Assembly (NCBI GenBank): GCA_016213775.1
Contig: JACQZR010000103.1
Span: forward strand, 1 to 52,373
Source of the DNA: Acidobacteriota bacterium
GTDB lineage: Bacteria > Acidobacteriota > Terriglobia > Bryobacterales > Bryobacteraceae
Reading direction: 5' to 3'
DNA length: 52,373 nucleotides
Below the pieces are notes generated by a model. It had not been told where the DNA came from. It saw nothing but the letters and a program-made list of their open reading frames with translations, and made no database searches. Position 1 is the stretch's first letter; every line of letters begins with the position of its first letter. Shown piece by piece: positions 16,142-24,238 of this stretch. The position numbers and the translations under genes were made by a program.

Positions 16142-18778
16142 TCACTCATGCCGCAGGGCAACGACTGGGGAAATCCGTGTCGCCCGAAGCGCAGGAACGA
16201 ACGTGGCCAGCAACACCACAAGCATGATTCCCACGGTTGCTGCCACGAAGGTCAGCGCGTCCTTGACACCGATACCGAACAGCATTGCCTTCAGCAACCG
16301 CGTGAGAATGAACGCTCCGCCCAGGCCAACCATTATTCCGATGGCAGCGAGTGACACGCCTTGCCGGACCACCATCCGCATGACATCCCCCCGGGCTGCT
16401 CCTAGCGCCATGCGCACGCCGATTTCACGCGTGCGCTGCGCGACGGAGTAGGCGATCAGACCGTAGATTCCGATCGCGGCCAGCAGCAGTGCGATTCCCG
16501 CGAACAACGTCAGTAGCCCGGTGTTGAAGCGCGGCCGGGACATCGACAGGTTTAAGGCCCGCTCCATGGTGCCGATTTGAGCCAAGGTCACACCCGGATC
16601 AATGGATTGAATGTCCCGCCGAAGTGCCTCCGCCAGGTGCGCGGCATCGCCCGATGAGCGCGTAACGAGGTACATCCGCGGACTGTACATCTGGGCGAAC
16701 GGCATGTAATAGGCTGGGTCCGTGTCGACTGTCAATCCTAGGTACTTCACATTGCCGACCACACCCACGATCTCCATCCACGCTGCGCCCTGCCGGATGC
16801 GTTTGCCAATGGCATCCTGATCAGGAAAGAATCGCCGCACAAAGCCCTCGCTAACGATTGCCACCGGTGTCGCGCCCTGCCTATCGTGATCCGTAAAGTA
16901 TCGGCCCTTGACCAGTGGAATGCGGAGGGCTTGAAAAAGGTTCGGACCGGCAGTGACTGCCGAGACAACCGGATTCATCTCACCTGGCGCCAGAGTCTGC
17001 CCCTCAATTTGGAAGCTGTCAGCGTCTCCTTGCCGGTCGGGCGGTAGTGAATCCGTGACTGCGGCTAACTCTACTTCAGGCACGTTGCGTGCGTGGCGGA
17101 GCACCTCATCATAGAAGGCAAGACCGGCGGCAGCGTCATTGTACTTGCGGTCGCCGGGAGAGATCAACATCGTCAGGATCTGTTGCGGAGGGGTGAAGAA
17201 TCCGCCCGTGACCTGCTGCAGTTTGACGAAGCTACGGAGAAGGAGTCCCGCGCCGATAAGGAGTATCAGCGAAAGGGCGGTCTCGGAGACTACCAGAAGC
17301 CTGCGAGCACGCCCACGGGCATGACCGGCGCTGCTGCTGCGTCCGCCCGCTTTGATTGTCGAGTTCAGGTCCGCACGCGCGCTTGCCAGCGCAGGTGCCA
17401 AGCCGAACAAAACGCCAGTCAGGGTTGAAACAGACACGATGAAGCCCAACGCAGCCCAATCCAGGCGGATGGAATCGATGAGCGGAAGATTCCCTGGATT
17501 CTCGGCTCGGATGAGCTGGATGCCGCCCCAAGCGAGGCCAAGTCCTGCCGCGGCGCCGATGAGGGAGAGAAGTATGCTTTCGGTCAGCAACTGACGCACC
17601 ACCCGGCCGCGACCGGCGCCGAGACTGAGCCGAAGGACCATCTCCCGGTGGCGAACCGTCGCCCGCGCCAGCATCAGGTTCGCTACGTTAACCACAGCAA
17701 TCAGCAGGACGAGTCCTACCGCGCCGAACAGCACCAGGATCGCCGGCTTCACCGTGGTTCCCACGAGCGCATCGCGGACGCTGAGTATAGGGAACGTCAC
17801 GCGCTTGTAGTAAGGATTGTCCTGTACCAGGCGCAGCCCGATGCTGTTCATCTCGGCTTGTGCCTGCTCAAACGTCACGCCCGGCTTCAGTCGCGCGATC
17901 CCGCGATAGAACCACGGGCCGTACCTCGTCGGGGGATTGAGCGGTAGGTTGGTCCAGACCTCCGTCTCCCTCCGCGGAAACTGAAACGCGCTCGGCATTA
18001 CCCCGATCACAGTGGCCGGAGTGCCATTCACGACGACCGTCTGGCCCAGCACACTGGAGTTGGCCGCGAAGCGCCTTCTCCAGATCAGTTCGCTCAGCAC
18101 GACTAAGGAACTCGTGCCCGGCTGGTCGTCGCCCGTCGCGAACGTCCGTCCGATCAGCGGACGCACTCCCAGCATAGGAAAGAAGCTGGAGGTGACAGAT
18201 GCACCCTGCACCTGCTCCGGAACACCTTCCTTTCCGCCGATGTCCATCCGAAGAGTGCGGAGCAGAGCAGGCTCCTCAAACGCGCGATTGTTCTCCTTCC
18301 ACGTCAGGTAGTCGCGAACGCACATCGTGCCGTACTGAAAGTCTCGCGGACCGTAGTTCATGAAAACCATCGCGACGCGATCGGCGTCCGCATAGGGAAG
18401 GGGCCGCAGCAGTAGGCCGTAGGCGACGCTGAACATCGCGGTGTTGGCTCCGATGCCTAGCGCCAGCGCGAGAACCGCAACGATACTGAACGCAGGATTC
18501 TTCCGCAGCGTGCGGGCGGCATAGCGGAGATCCTGGATAAGGTCCTCGATCCAACCCACGGCGCGCATCTCCCGACACTCCTCTTTGCTCTGCGCGATGG
18601 CCCCCAACTGGCGCAACGCAGCGTACTTTGCCTCTTCCGAGGCAAGCCCGCGGGTGAGACCCGCGTGGATTTGACGGTCCAGATGGTACTCCAGCTCCTC
18701 GTCGAGCTCCTGCTCGACTCTGCTTCTGTGGAACAGCGAGCGCAGGCGAAGCCGGAGCTGCGCAAACAAACGCGACAT
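16142..18778 (-). CDS. ADOP-type ABC transporter permease (MacB/FtsX-like)
   Basis: An 878-residue inner-membrane protein of the acidobacterial duplicated orphan permease family. The N-terminal ~85 residues (SRVEQELDEELEYHLDRQI...EEAKYAALRQLG) form the family-specific prefix; then the first FtsX/MacB unit begins with a membrane helix near 95-115 (SIVAVLALALGIGANTAMFSV), a periplasmic MacB-like core, three helices (ILVLFGAVGLVLLIAVVNVANL onward), and a second complete copy ending in three helices and TRISPVVALRHE. No ATPase domain is encoded nearby, hence 'orphan'. It lies 12 bases behind a PadR gene, the usual arrangement, and probably moves peptides, lipids or small toxic molecules. Confidence 0.92.
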   Translation of the reverse strand: MSRLFAQLRLRLRSLFHRSRVEQELDEELEYHLDRQIHAGLTRGLASEEAKYAALRQLGAIAQSKEECREMRAVGWIEDLIQDLRYAARTLRKNPAFSIVAVLALALGIGANTAMFSVAYGLLLRPLPYADADRVAMVFMNYGPRDFQYGTMCVRDYLTWKENNRAFEEPALLRTLRMDIGGKEGVPEQVQGASVTSSFFPMLGVRPLIGRTFATGDDQPGTSSLVVLSELIWRRRFAANSSVLGQTVVVNGTPATVIGVMPSAFQFPRRETEVWTNLPLNPPTRYGPWFYRGIARLKPGVTFEQAQAEMNSIGLRLVQDNPYYKRVTFPILSVRDALVGTTVKPAILVLFGAVGLVLLIAVVNVANLMLARATVRHREMVLRLSLGAGRGRVVRQLLTESILLSLIGAAAGLGLAWGGIQLIRAENPGNLPLIDSIRLDWAALGFIVSVSTLTGVLFGLAPALASARADLNSTIKAGGRSSSAGHARGRARRLLVVSETALSLILLIGAGLLLRSFVKLQQVTGGFFTPPQQILTMLISPGDRKYNDAAAGLAFYDEVLRHARNVPEVELAAVTDSLPPDRQGDADSFQIEGQTLAPGEMNPVVSAVTAGPNLFQALRIPLVKGRYFTDHDRQGATPVAIVSEGFVRRFFPDQDAIGKRIRQGAAWMEIVGVVGNVKYLGLTVDTDPAYYMPFAQMYSPRMYLVTRSSGDAAHLAEALRRDIQSIDPGVTLAQIGTMERALNLSMSRPRFNTGLLTLFAGIALLLAAIGIYGLIAYSVAQRTREIGVRMALGAARGDVMRMVVRQGVSLAAIGIMVGLGGAFILTRLLKAMLFGIGVKDALTFVAATVGIMLVVLLATFVPALRATRISPVVALRHE

Positions 18779-18790
18779 TTCATCTCTCCT

Positions 18791-19120
18791 TCAAGTAGTG
18801 CGTACGATCAGGGAGATCGCGGCCGAGAGCCGCTCCCACTGAACCGCTTCCTTGGCTAGCGCCTTCCGTCCGGCGCGCGTGAGTGAATAGTACTTGGCCC
18901 GACGGTTGTTTTCTGACACTTTCCACTCGGCCTCGATCCAGCCTTGTTGCTCCAGCTTGTGAAGTGCCGGGTAGAGCGCACTCTGGCCCACCTGCAACAC
19001 CTCGTTCGACATCTGGCTGATCCGATGAGCGATTGCCCAACCGTGCATGGGCTCCAGGGCGATGATCTTCAGGATCAGCAGGTCCAGCGTGCCCTGCACA
19101 AGGTCCGTCGGCTTGCTCAT
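18791..19120 (-). CDS. PadR family transcriptional regulator
   Basis: A 109-residue DNA-binding protein. The PadR signature is plain: LVQGTLDLLILKIIALEPMHGWAIAHRI, the winged helix SALYPALHKLEQQGWIEAEW, NNRRAKYYSLTRAGRKAL and a short C-terminal dimerisation helix. It belongs to the short PadR-s2 type common ahead of ADOP permease genes and likely represses itself and the permease until an inducer binds. Start ATG 19120 follows a close AAAGGAG. An inverted repeat at 19148-19169 upstream is a candidate operator. Confidence 0.93.
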   Translation of the reverse strand: MSKPTDLVQGTLDLLILKIIALEPMHGWAIAHRISQMSNEVLQVGQSALYPALHKLEQQGWIEAEWKVSENNRRAKYYSLTRAGRKALAKEAVQWERLSAAISLIVRTT

Positions 19121-19147
19121 AGCTCCTTTCCCTCAGTTACTGACATA

Positions 19148-19169
19148 AGCATACCTCAGCAGGGATGCT
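19148..19169 (-). promoter_or_regulatory. Candidate PadR operator
   Basis: AGCAT and ATGCT form a 5-bp inverted repeat separated by 12 bases, 28-49 bases upstream of the padR start codon. On the minus strand TATGCT next to it could serve as a -10 box. Autoregulation is usual for PadR proteins, but the match is short and unproven. Confidence 0.3.
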
Positions 19170-19219
19170 CTTTGCAAGAGGAACACAGTCTTTGACCTGT
19201 TTAGATCTCGTGCCACAAC

Positions 19220-19450
19220 CCGGAGTCTCCGGTACGCTATATCGTCGCGTACGTGCTGGATCGCATCGATGGCAATCGACGTATGATACTCGTGTATGAA
19301 ATCGGCGTTGCCGAGGATGTGATGAAAATGTGGGTACTGACCAGCCGGTCCAATATCGCAGCTACGCAGTTGTATTCGCGTACGGGTGCAGTGCCTCTGT
19401 CCGCCGCGGACGGCCCTCGCGAGAGCTTGGAGGTATCGGAAAACCCATGA
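19220..19450 (+). pseudogene. Remnant of a GNAT (AAC(3)-like) acetyltransferase
   Basis: In one frame the sequence reads ...PVRYIVAYVLDRIDGNRR then MILVYEIGVAEDV followed directly by MKMWVLTSRSNIAATQLY and SRTGA. These are the N-terminal strand block and the C-terminal block (strand 6, N-x-x-A-x-x-L-Y helix) of GNAT acetyltransferases such as AAC(3)-I-like enzymes. The middle part with the acetyl-CoA pyrophosphate loop (R/Q-x-x-G-x-G/A) is missing, and so is the normal N-terminus: a stop lies a few codons upstream. Its stop codon overlaps the start of the APH-like gene (ATGA at 19447-19450), so it was once translationally coupled to it. Confidence 0.65.
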
Positions 19451-20340
19451 CGGTTTCGGGCCAGGTGTCTGAGTGTGACGCTATTGTCCGTGAGATTCTG
19501 TCCCATCACGGAATTCAGGGAGGGTGGCAATCGCTGCCGGCGACCGGGTTAGCGAACCGCATTTATGCTACCAGCAATGTGGTGTTGCGAATCGCAACCG
19601 ACCATCCGGAGGCAGTGGAAGACGCGCGCACCGAATCGGTTGCGGCGCCAATAGCTCACGCCGCTGGCGTCCTCACGCCAAGGCTTCTGGTCTTCGATGA
19701 TTCACGAACGCTGGTGGATCGTCCGTATTCGCTTTGGGAGCGAGTGCATGGGCATACGCTCGGTCTGTTGACGGAGTCTGAGCGGATGCGGCCGCAGACC
19801 TGGAGCGATGTCGGGCGGCAGCTTTCGTTGCTTCACAGTCGAGTGGAAGAGTGTCCAGACCCGCTCGGCTGGTTGGACAAACCGGGCAGAGATCTTGATC
19901 TGGCAGAGCGTGTCGAAGAACTCGCCCTGATCGGCGCAATTGACTCCGAACAGACGAGGCAGCTCCAAAATTGGATCGCAACGCTCAGACCCGCTGTCGC
20001 GACGAAGGTCAGGGAACGGTTCATTCATAACGATGTGCACGAGATGAATTTGATGTGCAGTGAAAAGTCGGGATCGTTGATCGCTCTGCTCGACTGGGGA
20101 GATGCCGGTTGGGGCGACCCGGCGCTCGAGCTCGCTCAGATTCCTTGGCCCGTACTTCGCTTCGTTCTTGATGCATACGAGGAAGCCGCTCCGGGCTTCC
20201 TCGGCGAAGGAGCCGAGTCGCGCATTATCTGGGATCACCTCGCGTACTCAATGGAGCGGATGCCGACCGATGCCCGTGCATTCGACGACATGTATCGTTT
20301 CGTTCGAACCGCCGACGCGCGCTGGCGTATGACGGTGTAA
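19447..20340 (+). CDS. APH-type phosphotransferase (aminoglycoside/choline kinase-like)
   Basis: A 297-residue protein with the APH kinase fold. The catalytic loop H194-N-D196-V-H-E-M-N201 matches HxDxxxxN and the metal-binding Asp is D216 in LLDWGDAGWGDPALELA. The N-lobe has VVLRIA (about 45-50) where most members have Lys, i.e. Arg replaces the ATP-contacting lysine. ATG 19447 overlaps the stop of the upstream acetyltransferase remnant, so the longer open frame upstream is not used. The substrate is unknown: members phosphorylate aminoglycosides, macrolides, choline, homoserine or fructosamines. Loss of its partner may leave this kinase without its original role. Confidence 0.75.
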   Translation: MTVSGQVSECDAIVREILSHHGIQGGWQSLPATGLANRIYATSNVVLRIATDHPEAVEDARTESVAAPIAHAAGVLTPRLLVFDDSRTLVDRPYSLWERVHGHTLGLLTESERMRPQTWSDVGRQLSLLHSRVEECPDPLGWLDKPGRDLDLAERVEELALIGAIDSEQTRQLQNWIATLRPAVATKVRERFIHNDVHEMNLMCSEKSGSLIALLDWGDAGWGDPALELAQIPWPVLRFVLDAYEEAAPGFLGEGAESRIIWDHLAYSMERMPTDARAFDDMYRFVRTADARWRMTV

Positions 20341-20396
20341 CGGCTGTGGTCCTTTCGGATCACTCGACGGCTGGACCGCCCATGGCATGATGCGGG

Positions 20397-20696
20397 TCAA
20401 AAGGGCCGAGGTGGCATTCCTCGCTTCAGCCATACCTCGTAGGGCACCAGAATGTTGAATTGATACAGAAGCCAAACACCGAGCACCGAGGCCAGGCCGG
20501 TCCAGAGCGATAGCCGCTGGCCGCTCCAGACCCCGTATGCCGCGCTGCAGGCGAAGAACGGTATCAGCCACAAAACGTTCAGTGCAGTATGCGGGGCCGG
20601 ATATCGAACCACACGGTATAGTACACCAAGCCAGAACAAGCCGCACAGCACTGCCAATGAATAATCTGTCAGTACTGACCAGGAAGTTTTATTCAT
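20397..20696 (-). CDS. Small three-helix membrane protein
   Basis: A 99-residue protein with three hydrophobic helices (about 10-27, 38-56, 64-85) and a short basic tail (LKRGMPPRPF). No family recognised. Its start overlaps the stop of the caspase-like gene by four bases, so the two are translated together. A role as membrane partner, anchor or immunity-like protein for the caspase-like protein is conceivable but unproven. Confidence 0.65.
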   Translation of the reverse strand: MNKTSWSVLTDYSLAVLCGLFWLGVLYRVVRYPAPHTALNVLWLIPFFACSAAYGVWSGQRLSLWTGLASVLGVWLLYQFNILVPYEVWLKRGMPPRPF

Positions 20697-21541
20697 GGTT
20701 TGAATACTGCTCCTTCCATCCGTGCACCGCTGCCGAGAGCGCCGTTCTTACCCCGGCTGTAGGCCCAAAGATAGATTCCTGTGCAAGTGGCATCTATCTC
20801 ATCGTACGTCGTCCATTGTCTGGAGAAGTATGCGTATCCGGTTTGCCCTGTCGTGGGCACTCCCTGTGTCTTGGCGAACGCTCCGGCGGGCGTCCACCCC
20901 CGTCCGCCTGACAGCCCCGTGTTGCACCCGTGGAGGACCAGCCGGCCGGTCGCGCTCCAGTTCAGCTTCGCCAGCGAAATCATCTCCTTCTGGGACACCG
21001 TTCCGTCCTCGCCGCCTCCGCCCATGAACTCCAACCCGTCCTGCTTATCTCCCTTTGAAGCATGGCTGAAGATTCGCCCCTCCGCAACCTTCCAGCCGCT
21101 TTTGTTGCCTTCCTTCAGCAGTGTTTCCCAAGCGGTTTTGAATTCGCCCTCGCTTTTCACCTCGATCATCTGCACGGTGTCGTTGCCCTTGTCCATCTTG
21201 GGCTGGATCTCCGCTTTCCAAGTGTCCGCGGCCCGTTTGAACGCGTTGTCCGCGGCGGTATAGTAGATGGCGAAGTACAGGTATTTCACCTTGTCGAGCA
21301 GGATGTTTACGGAAACGCTGCCCGTGGTCACCGTCGCGGTCGCTTTGGCAATGAAGAACCCGCCTAACTCGGCGGTGATGGTGTAGTCCCCCTCGAGGAT
21401 GTTCTCGAACGTCTTGATGCCTTGGGCATTGGTGTTGCCGGTGTCGCTGCACTTTTGCGGTCCGTTGATGGTGATCTTGACATTCTCCAATGGAGTGTTG
21501 CCGGTCCTGTTCCTTACGACTACGCCGAGTGAGCCTGCCAT
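20693..21541 (-). CDS. Caspase-fold-like protein with N-terminal beta-sandwich
   Basis: A 282-residue protein without a signal peptide. Residues 1-83 form a carboxypeptidase-regulatory/PEGA-like beta-sandwich (LGVVVRNRTGNTPLENVKITI ... GDYTITAELGGF). Residues 85-282 look like a caspase-type alpha/beta domain: strand YLYFAIYY, a candidate catalytic His at H160 in RIFSHASKGD and candidate Cys at C206 in LVLHGCNTGLSG, resembling the HG / A-C-x-T-G dyad of CHAT and related clan CD proteases. A glycine-rich loop (EFMGGGGEDGTVS) lies between them. It may be a protease or a degenerate relative. Coupled to a small membrane protein by a 4-base overlap. Confidence 0.55.
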   Translation of the reverse strand: MAGSLGVVVRNRTGNTPLENVKITINGPQKCSDTGNTNAQGIKTFENILEGDYTITAELGGFFIAKATATVTTGSVSVNILLDKVKYLYFAIYYTAADNAFKRAADTWKAEIQPKMDKGNDTVQMIEVKSEGEFKTAWETLLKEGNKSGWKVAEGRIFSHASKGDKQDGLEFMGGGGEDGTVSQKEMISLAKLNWSATGRLVLHGCNTGLSGGRGWTPAGAFAKTQGVPTTGQTGYAYFSRQWTTYDEIDATCTGIYLWAYSRGKNGALGSGARMEGAVFKP

Positions 21542-21678
21542 TTGTTACCACTTGCTCCCTATCCTCTACTCGCGGAAATTGCGGGCCGAAGCCATCACGA
21601 AAAGCTGAGAATTTCCGACTGAAATGTCGGGGGTAGTGCTGAATCCGGCTGGAGAGTCCGCGGGAATCACACCATACT

Positions 21679-22149
21679 TCAGACAGCGACAATAGCGGCT
21701 TCACCGCCGGCTGGAGTCTGCACATTCCGCCGTCGTGTGGGGCGGCCAATCCTGGCCGCGGCTGGCCTTTCCAGGCCAGCCAATACGGCGGCTTCGCCGG
21801 CGGAAGCCCTCACCAGCCGTTTCATGTCGACCGGATCGCTGGTGAGAATCACGGCCTTATGTCGTACAGCAACCGTCACCACCACGGCATCGACGACATC
21901 CGCCGTCCTGGTCCTGCCCAGCAGTCGTCCCGCCTCGTGTGCATCGCTCTCGCCAAGAGCCACCACCACGCAGCCCGCCAGGAAACGCCGCAACTGCGCT
22001 TGCTGTGGGGACCGGCTGGCCTGGGCGACCACCGGCGCCGGGACCAATGGGAGAAAGCCAAGTTCCAGGCGGGCCTTATGTTCAGCCCAACACCGCCGGT
22101 CGTTTCTATCCGCGGCCACAAGAACGGTGGCGTCGTAGACGAAATTCAT
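21679..22149 (-). CDS. vapC: PIN domain toxin VapC with repeat-derived C-terminus
   Basis: A 156-residue PIN-domain RNase-like protein. Catalytic acidic residues are visible at D6 (VYDATVL), in TADVVDAVVV and in LTSDPVDM, as in VapC toxins. The family-like part ends near residue 122 (SAGEAAVLA); the last ~33 residues (from about GLERPAAARIGRPT) are encoded by the twin-hairpin repeat at 21728-21781 and flanking sequence, so the repeat has replaced or extended the 3' end. ATG 22149 overlaps the vapB stop (ATGA), so the pair is coupled. Whether the toxin is still active is unclear. Confidence 0.75.
   Translation of the reverse strand: MNFVYDATVLVAADRNDRRCWAEHKARLELGFLPLVPAPVVAQASRSPQQAQLRRFLAGCVVVALGESDAHEAGRLLGRTRTADVVDAVVVTVAVRHKAVILTSDPVDMKRLVRASAGEAAVLAGLERPAAARIGRPTRRRNVQTPAGGEAAIVAV
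21728..21781 (+). repeat. Twin-hairpin REP-like element, copy 2 (inside vapC)
   Basis: Stems at 21742-21759 (7 bp, loop ATCC) and 21760-21781 (9 bp, loop TTCC), with the same core as the copies at 1288-1336 and 38870-38923. The leader TCCGCCGTC-x-TGT-x-GGG upstream is shared with copy 3. This copy lies within the 3' part of the vapC reading frame. About 20-base imperfect direct repeats (around 21690-21710 and 21781-21803) flank it, which could be a target duplication. Confidence 0.85.
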
Positions 22150-22391
22150 GCCGGACGCCGCGCTTTTCGCGCCAATCCCGACTGCGCTCGCACGCTGCGG
22201 TGAGCTTCATTCATTTCCTCCGAGGTGAATTGCCCGTGTTGCTTCTCCCACCGCGCCACCGCGTCCAATCCGGCCCGCCGTTGAAGCGCCTCGCGCGCCG
22301 CTGTTGTCATCCAGGCGGAGACACTCAAACCGTCAAGTGCGGCAGCCGCAAGGACATTCTTGTGAACGTCAGGGTCGATGGTGATCGCCAC
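22146..22391 (-). CDS. vapB: VapB-type antitoxin
   Basis: An 81-residue protein with a short N-terminal beta strand (MAITIDPDVHKN) and two helices (VLAAAALDGLSVSAWMTTAAREALQRR), a ribbon-helix-helix-like DNA-binding head, followed by a charged C-terminal tail of the kind that wraps the toxin. The start is GTG 22391 with AGGAG at good spacing. It directly precedes and overlaps the PIN toxin gene. By analogy it neutralises the toxin and represses the operon. Confidence 0.75.
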   Translation of the reverse strand: MAITIDPDVHKNVLAAAALDGLSVSAWMTTAAREALQRRAGLDAVARWEKQHGQFTSEEMNEAHRSVRAQSGLARKARRPA

Positions 22392-22403
22392 CGCATCTCT
22401 CCT

Positions 22404-23654
22404 CTACACCATGCCGGCTGTGGGAGCGGCTTCCGCAGTGCGTCCATCGTCATTCATCCACTGGACAAAAGCACGCCAGCCGCGCCCGAGCCGGAGGTCG
22501 TGCGGGCCCCCCGCGCCGAGCACCCGCGCCATCTGATCTTCCTGTTTGCGATAGCGCGGCAGAAACCAGATGACGGTTTTGTTCGATCCTTTTTCGACAA
22601 GCAAGGGATAGAAGAGCCCGCGGCCGACATCGAAGCCGCTCGTCGCCAGCGTGCATTCCTGCTTCCTGCCGGCGAGGAATGGCCGGTAGGTAACAACGAG
22701 GTTGCCGGCGTCGCGCCGCATCTTGATCAACCCGCGCTTGGGAATTCCGTTCCATTTGCGCGCCGCAAAGCCGCTGACGGTTTCGCCGGCCAGCGGTTCC
22801 GTGAAGGCGCCCCAAAGCAACGTCCGCATCAAATCGGATGAGAAGATGGCGCCGAATACCGCGAGCCGGAACGTCCAGCCCACCATCAGCAGCGAGATCA
22901 AAATGAGGAAACCCGAGAGCACCGCGGCAATGCGAGGGTCGAACACTGTGAGGGCGGCAAGCACTGCGAAGAGGGCGGCCCGGACACCCTTTATGAGAAG
23001 GTCGATCATCGGAAAAGGGTTGAGCAGCAGCAGCACATCCATCGCATGACTGAAGAGCCACACGGCGGTGGTGATGACGAGCCCCGCGATCACGAGCAAC
23101 AGCGCCATGCCGCCTTCGCCGGTTTTCTGCAGCACGCCGTCCTGCGCGTAAACGACCGGTTCGAGTGAGGCGAAGATTTGCGCTAGGGAATCGAGACCCA
23201 TCATTCGCGCCGCTTCGTGGAAGACGACGGGGAAACCGATGAGCAGCAGCGACGCCTTGTTGACGAGGAGCACCTCGGCAGCGTCGAGCGGTTTTTTCAA
23301 GAGCGGCATGTGGCTGCCCACCGAATCCTTGAAGAAGATCACCAGCAGCAGCACAATCACCGGCGACCAGAACCAGGGTTTGGTATAGGCCGGCAGTTTG
23401 GTGCGACCTTCGGCCGGCGTGTGGAAGTATTCGTAGGCGCCGAGCACGCAGACGCCGAGAAGCGGCGAGACGGCGGTGCTTGTGACGGTGGAGATAGCGA
23501 CCGCAAACCTGGTGCCGCGCTCCAGTGCTTTCTTCGATTGCGGATCGAGAGGCTGGTCGACCATCGGGTTTCGTGGCGACTGCGCCATCGCCCCCACCGC
23601 CAGCAGTGCTGCCAGGAGCAACGAAATGATGAGAAGGACCCTTTTGCCGCGCAC
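22404..23654 (-). CDS. Polytopic membrane protein of unknown function
   Basis: A roughly 416-residue protein with a signal-like N-terminus (KRVLLIISLLLAALLAVGAMAQ) and about six or seven further hydrophobic helices up to residue ~285, then a soluble beta-rich C-terminal domain of about 130 residues (RGLIKMRRDAGNLVVTYRPFLAGRKQECTL ... IWFLPRYRKQEDQMARVLG). No family recognised. I placed the start at GTG 23654, directly before the signal-like segment; an in-frame GTG at 23693 would leave only five bases to the divergent DsbA-like gene. Transcribed divergently from that gene. Confidence 0.6.
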   Translation of the reverse strand: MRGKRVLLIISLLLAALLAVGAMAQSPRNPMVDQPLDPQSKKALERGTRFAVAISTVTSTAVSPLLGVCVLGAYEYFHTPAEGRTKLPAYTKPWFWSPVIVLLLVIFFKDSVGSHMPLLKKPLDAAEVLLVNKASLLLIGFPVVFHEAARMMGLDSLAQIFASLEPVVYAQDGVLQKTGEGGMALLLVIAGLVITTAVWLFSHAMDVLLLLNPFPMIDLLIKGVRAALFAVLAALTVFDPRIAAVLSGFLILISLLMVGWTFRLAVFGAIFSSDLMRTLLWGAFTEPLAGETVSGFAARKWNGIPKRGLIKMRRDAGNLVVTYRPFLAGRKQECTLATSGFDVGRGLFYPLLVEKGSNKTVIWFLPRYRKQEDQMARVLGAGGPHDLRLGRGWRAFVQWMNDDGRTAEAAPTAGMV

Positions 23655-23698
23655 AGAGACGATGCTACCACCCTCCGCGATATGCGATAACACGGGTG

Positions 23699-24238
23699 AT
23701 GTCCTTATTTGATTCTGCTTTGGTGGAGGGCGCGGCGGAGAGTCCGGTACGCGCCATCATTTATGAAGACCTGCAGTGCGGCGACTGCGCCTATCTTCGC
23801 CGCAAGCTGGATGAACGTCTGCTGCCCGCGTACGGAGGGCACGTCGCGTTTGAGCATCGTGATTTTCCCCTGCCCCAGCACAGTTGGGCGCGTGCGGCGG
23901 CGATTGCGGCGAAGTATTTTCATTCGATCGACGCGGCGCTGGCGGTCTCCTTCCGGCGCGAAATCTTCTCCGACCTCGCACAGGTGACCGTCGAAGCGTT
24001 CCCCATCTGGGTGCGCGCCTTCGCCAAGCGCCATGCCCAGGATCCTGATGCGGCGCAGGCGGCCCTGCTGAACACCAAGATCGCGGAGGCCGTGGAAGCC
24101 GATTACCAATCCGGGCTGGCGCGCGACGTGAAGAAAACGCCGACTGTGTTTGTAGGCGACACGGTGTTCATCGAGTGGGTTCCGTTGGATGAACTGATGA
24201 ACGTGCTGGACGCGGCGCTGCCGGAAGGTGCGCGATGA
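23699..24238 (+). CDS. DsbA-like thioredoxin-fold protein
   Basis: A 179-residue thioredoxin-fold protein of the DsbA/FrnE-like type. The active site C27-G-D-C30 sits after strand PVRAIIYEDLQ, a helical insertion covers about 65-130 and the cis-proline loop is KKTPTVFVGD near residue 142. No signal peptide is visible, so it probably works in the cytoplasm as an oxidoreductase or isomerase. The start ATG 23699 is preferred over GTG 23696. Its stop overlaps the start of the SDR gene by four bases. Confidence 0.8.
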   Translation: MSLFDSALVEGAAESPVRAIIYEDLQCGDCAYLRRKLDERLLPAYGGHVAFEHRDFPLPQHSWARAAAIAAKYFHSIDAALAVSFRREIFSDLAQVTVEAFPIWVRAFAKRHAQDPDAAQAALLNTKIAEAVEADYQSGLARDVKKTPTVFVGDTVFIEWVPLDELMNVLDAALPEGAR

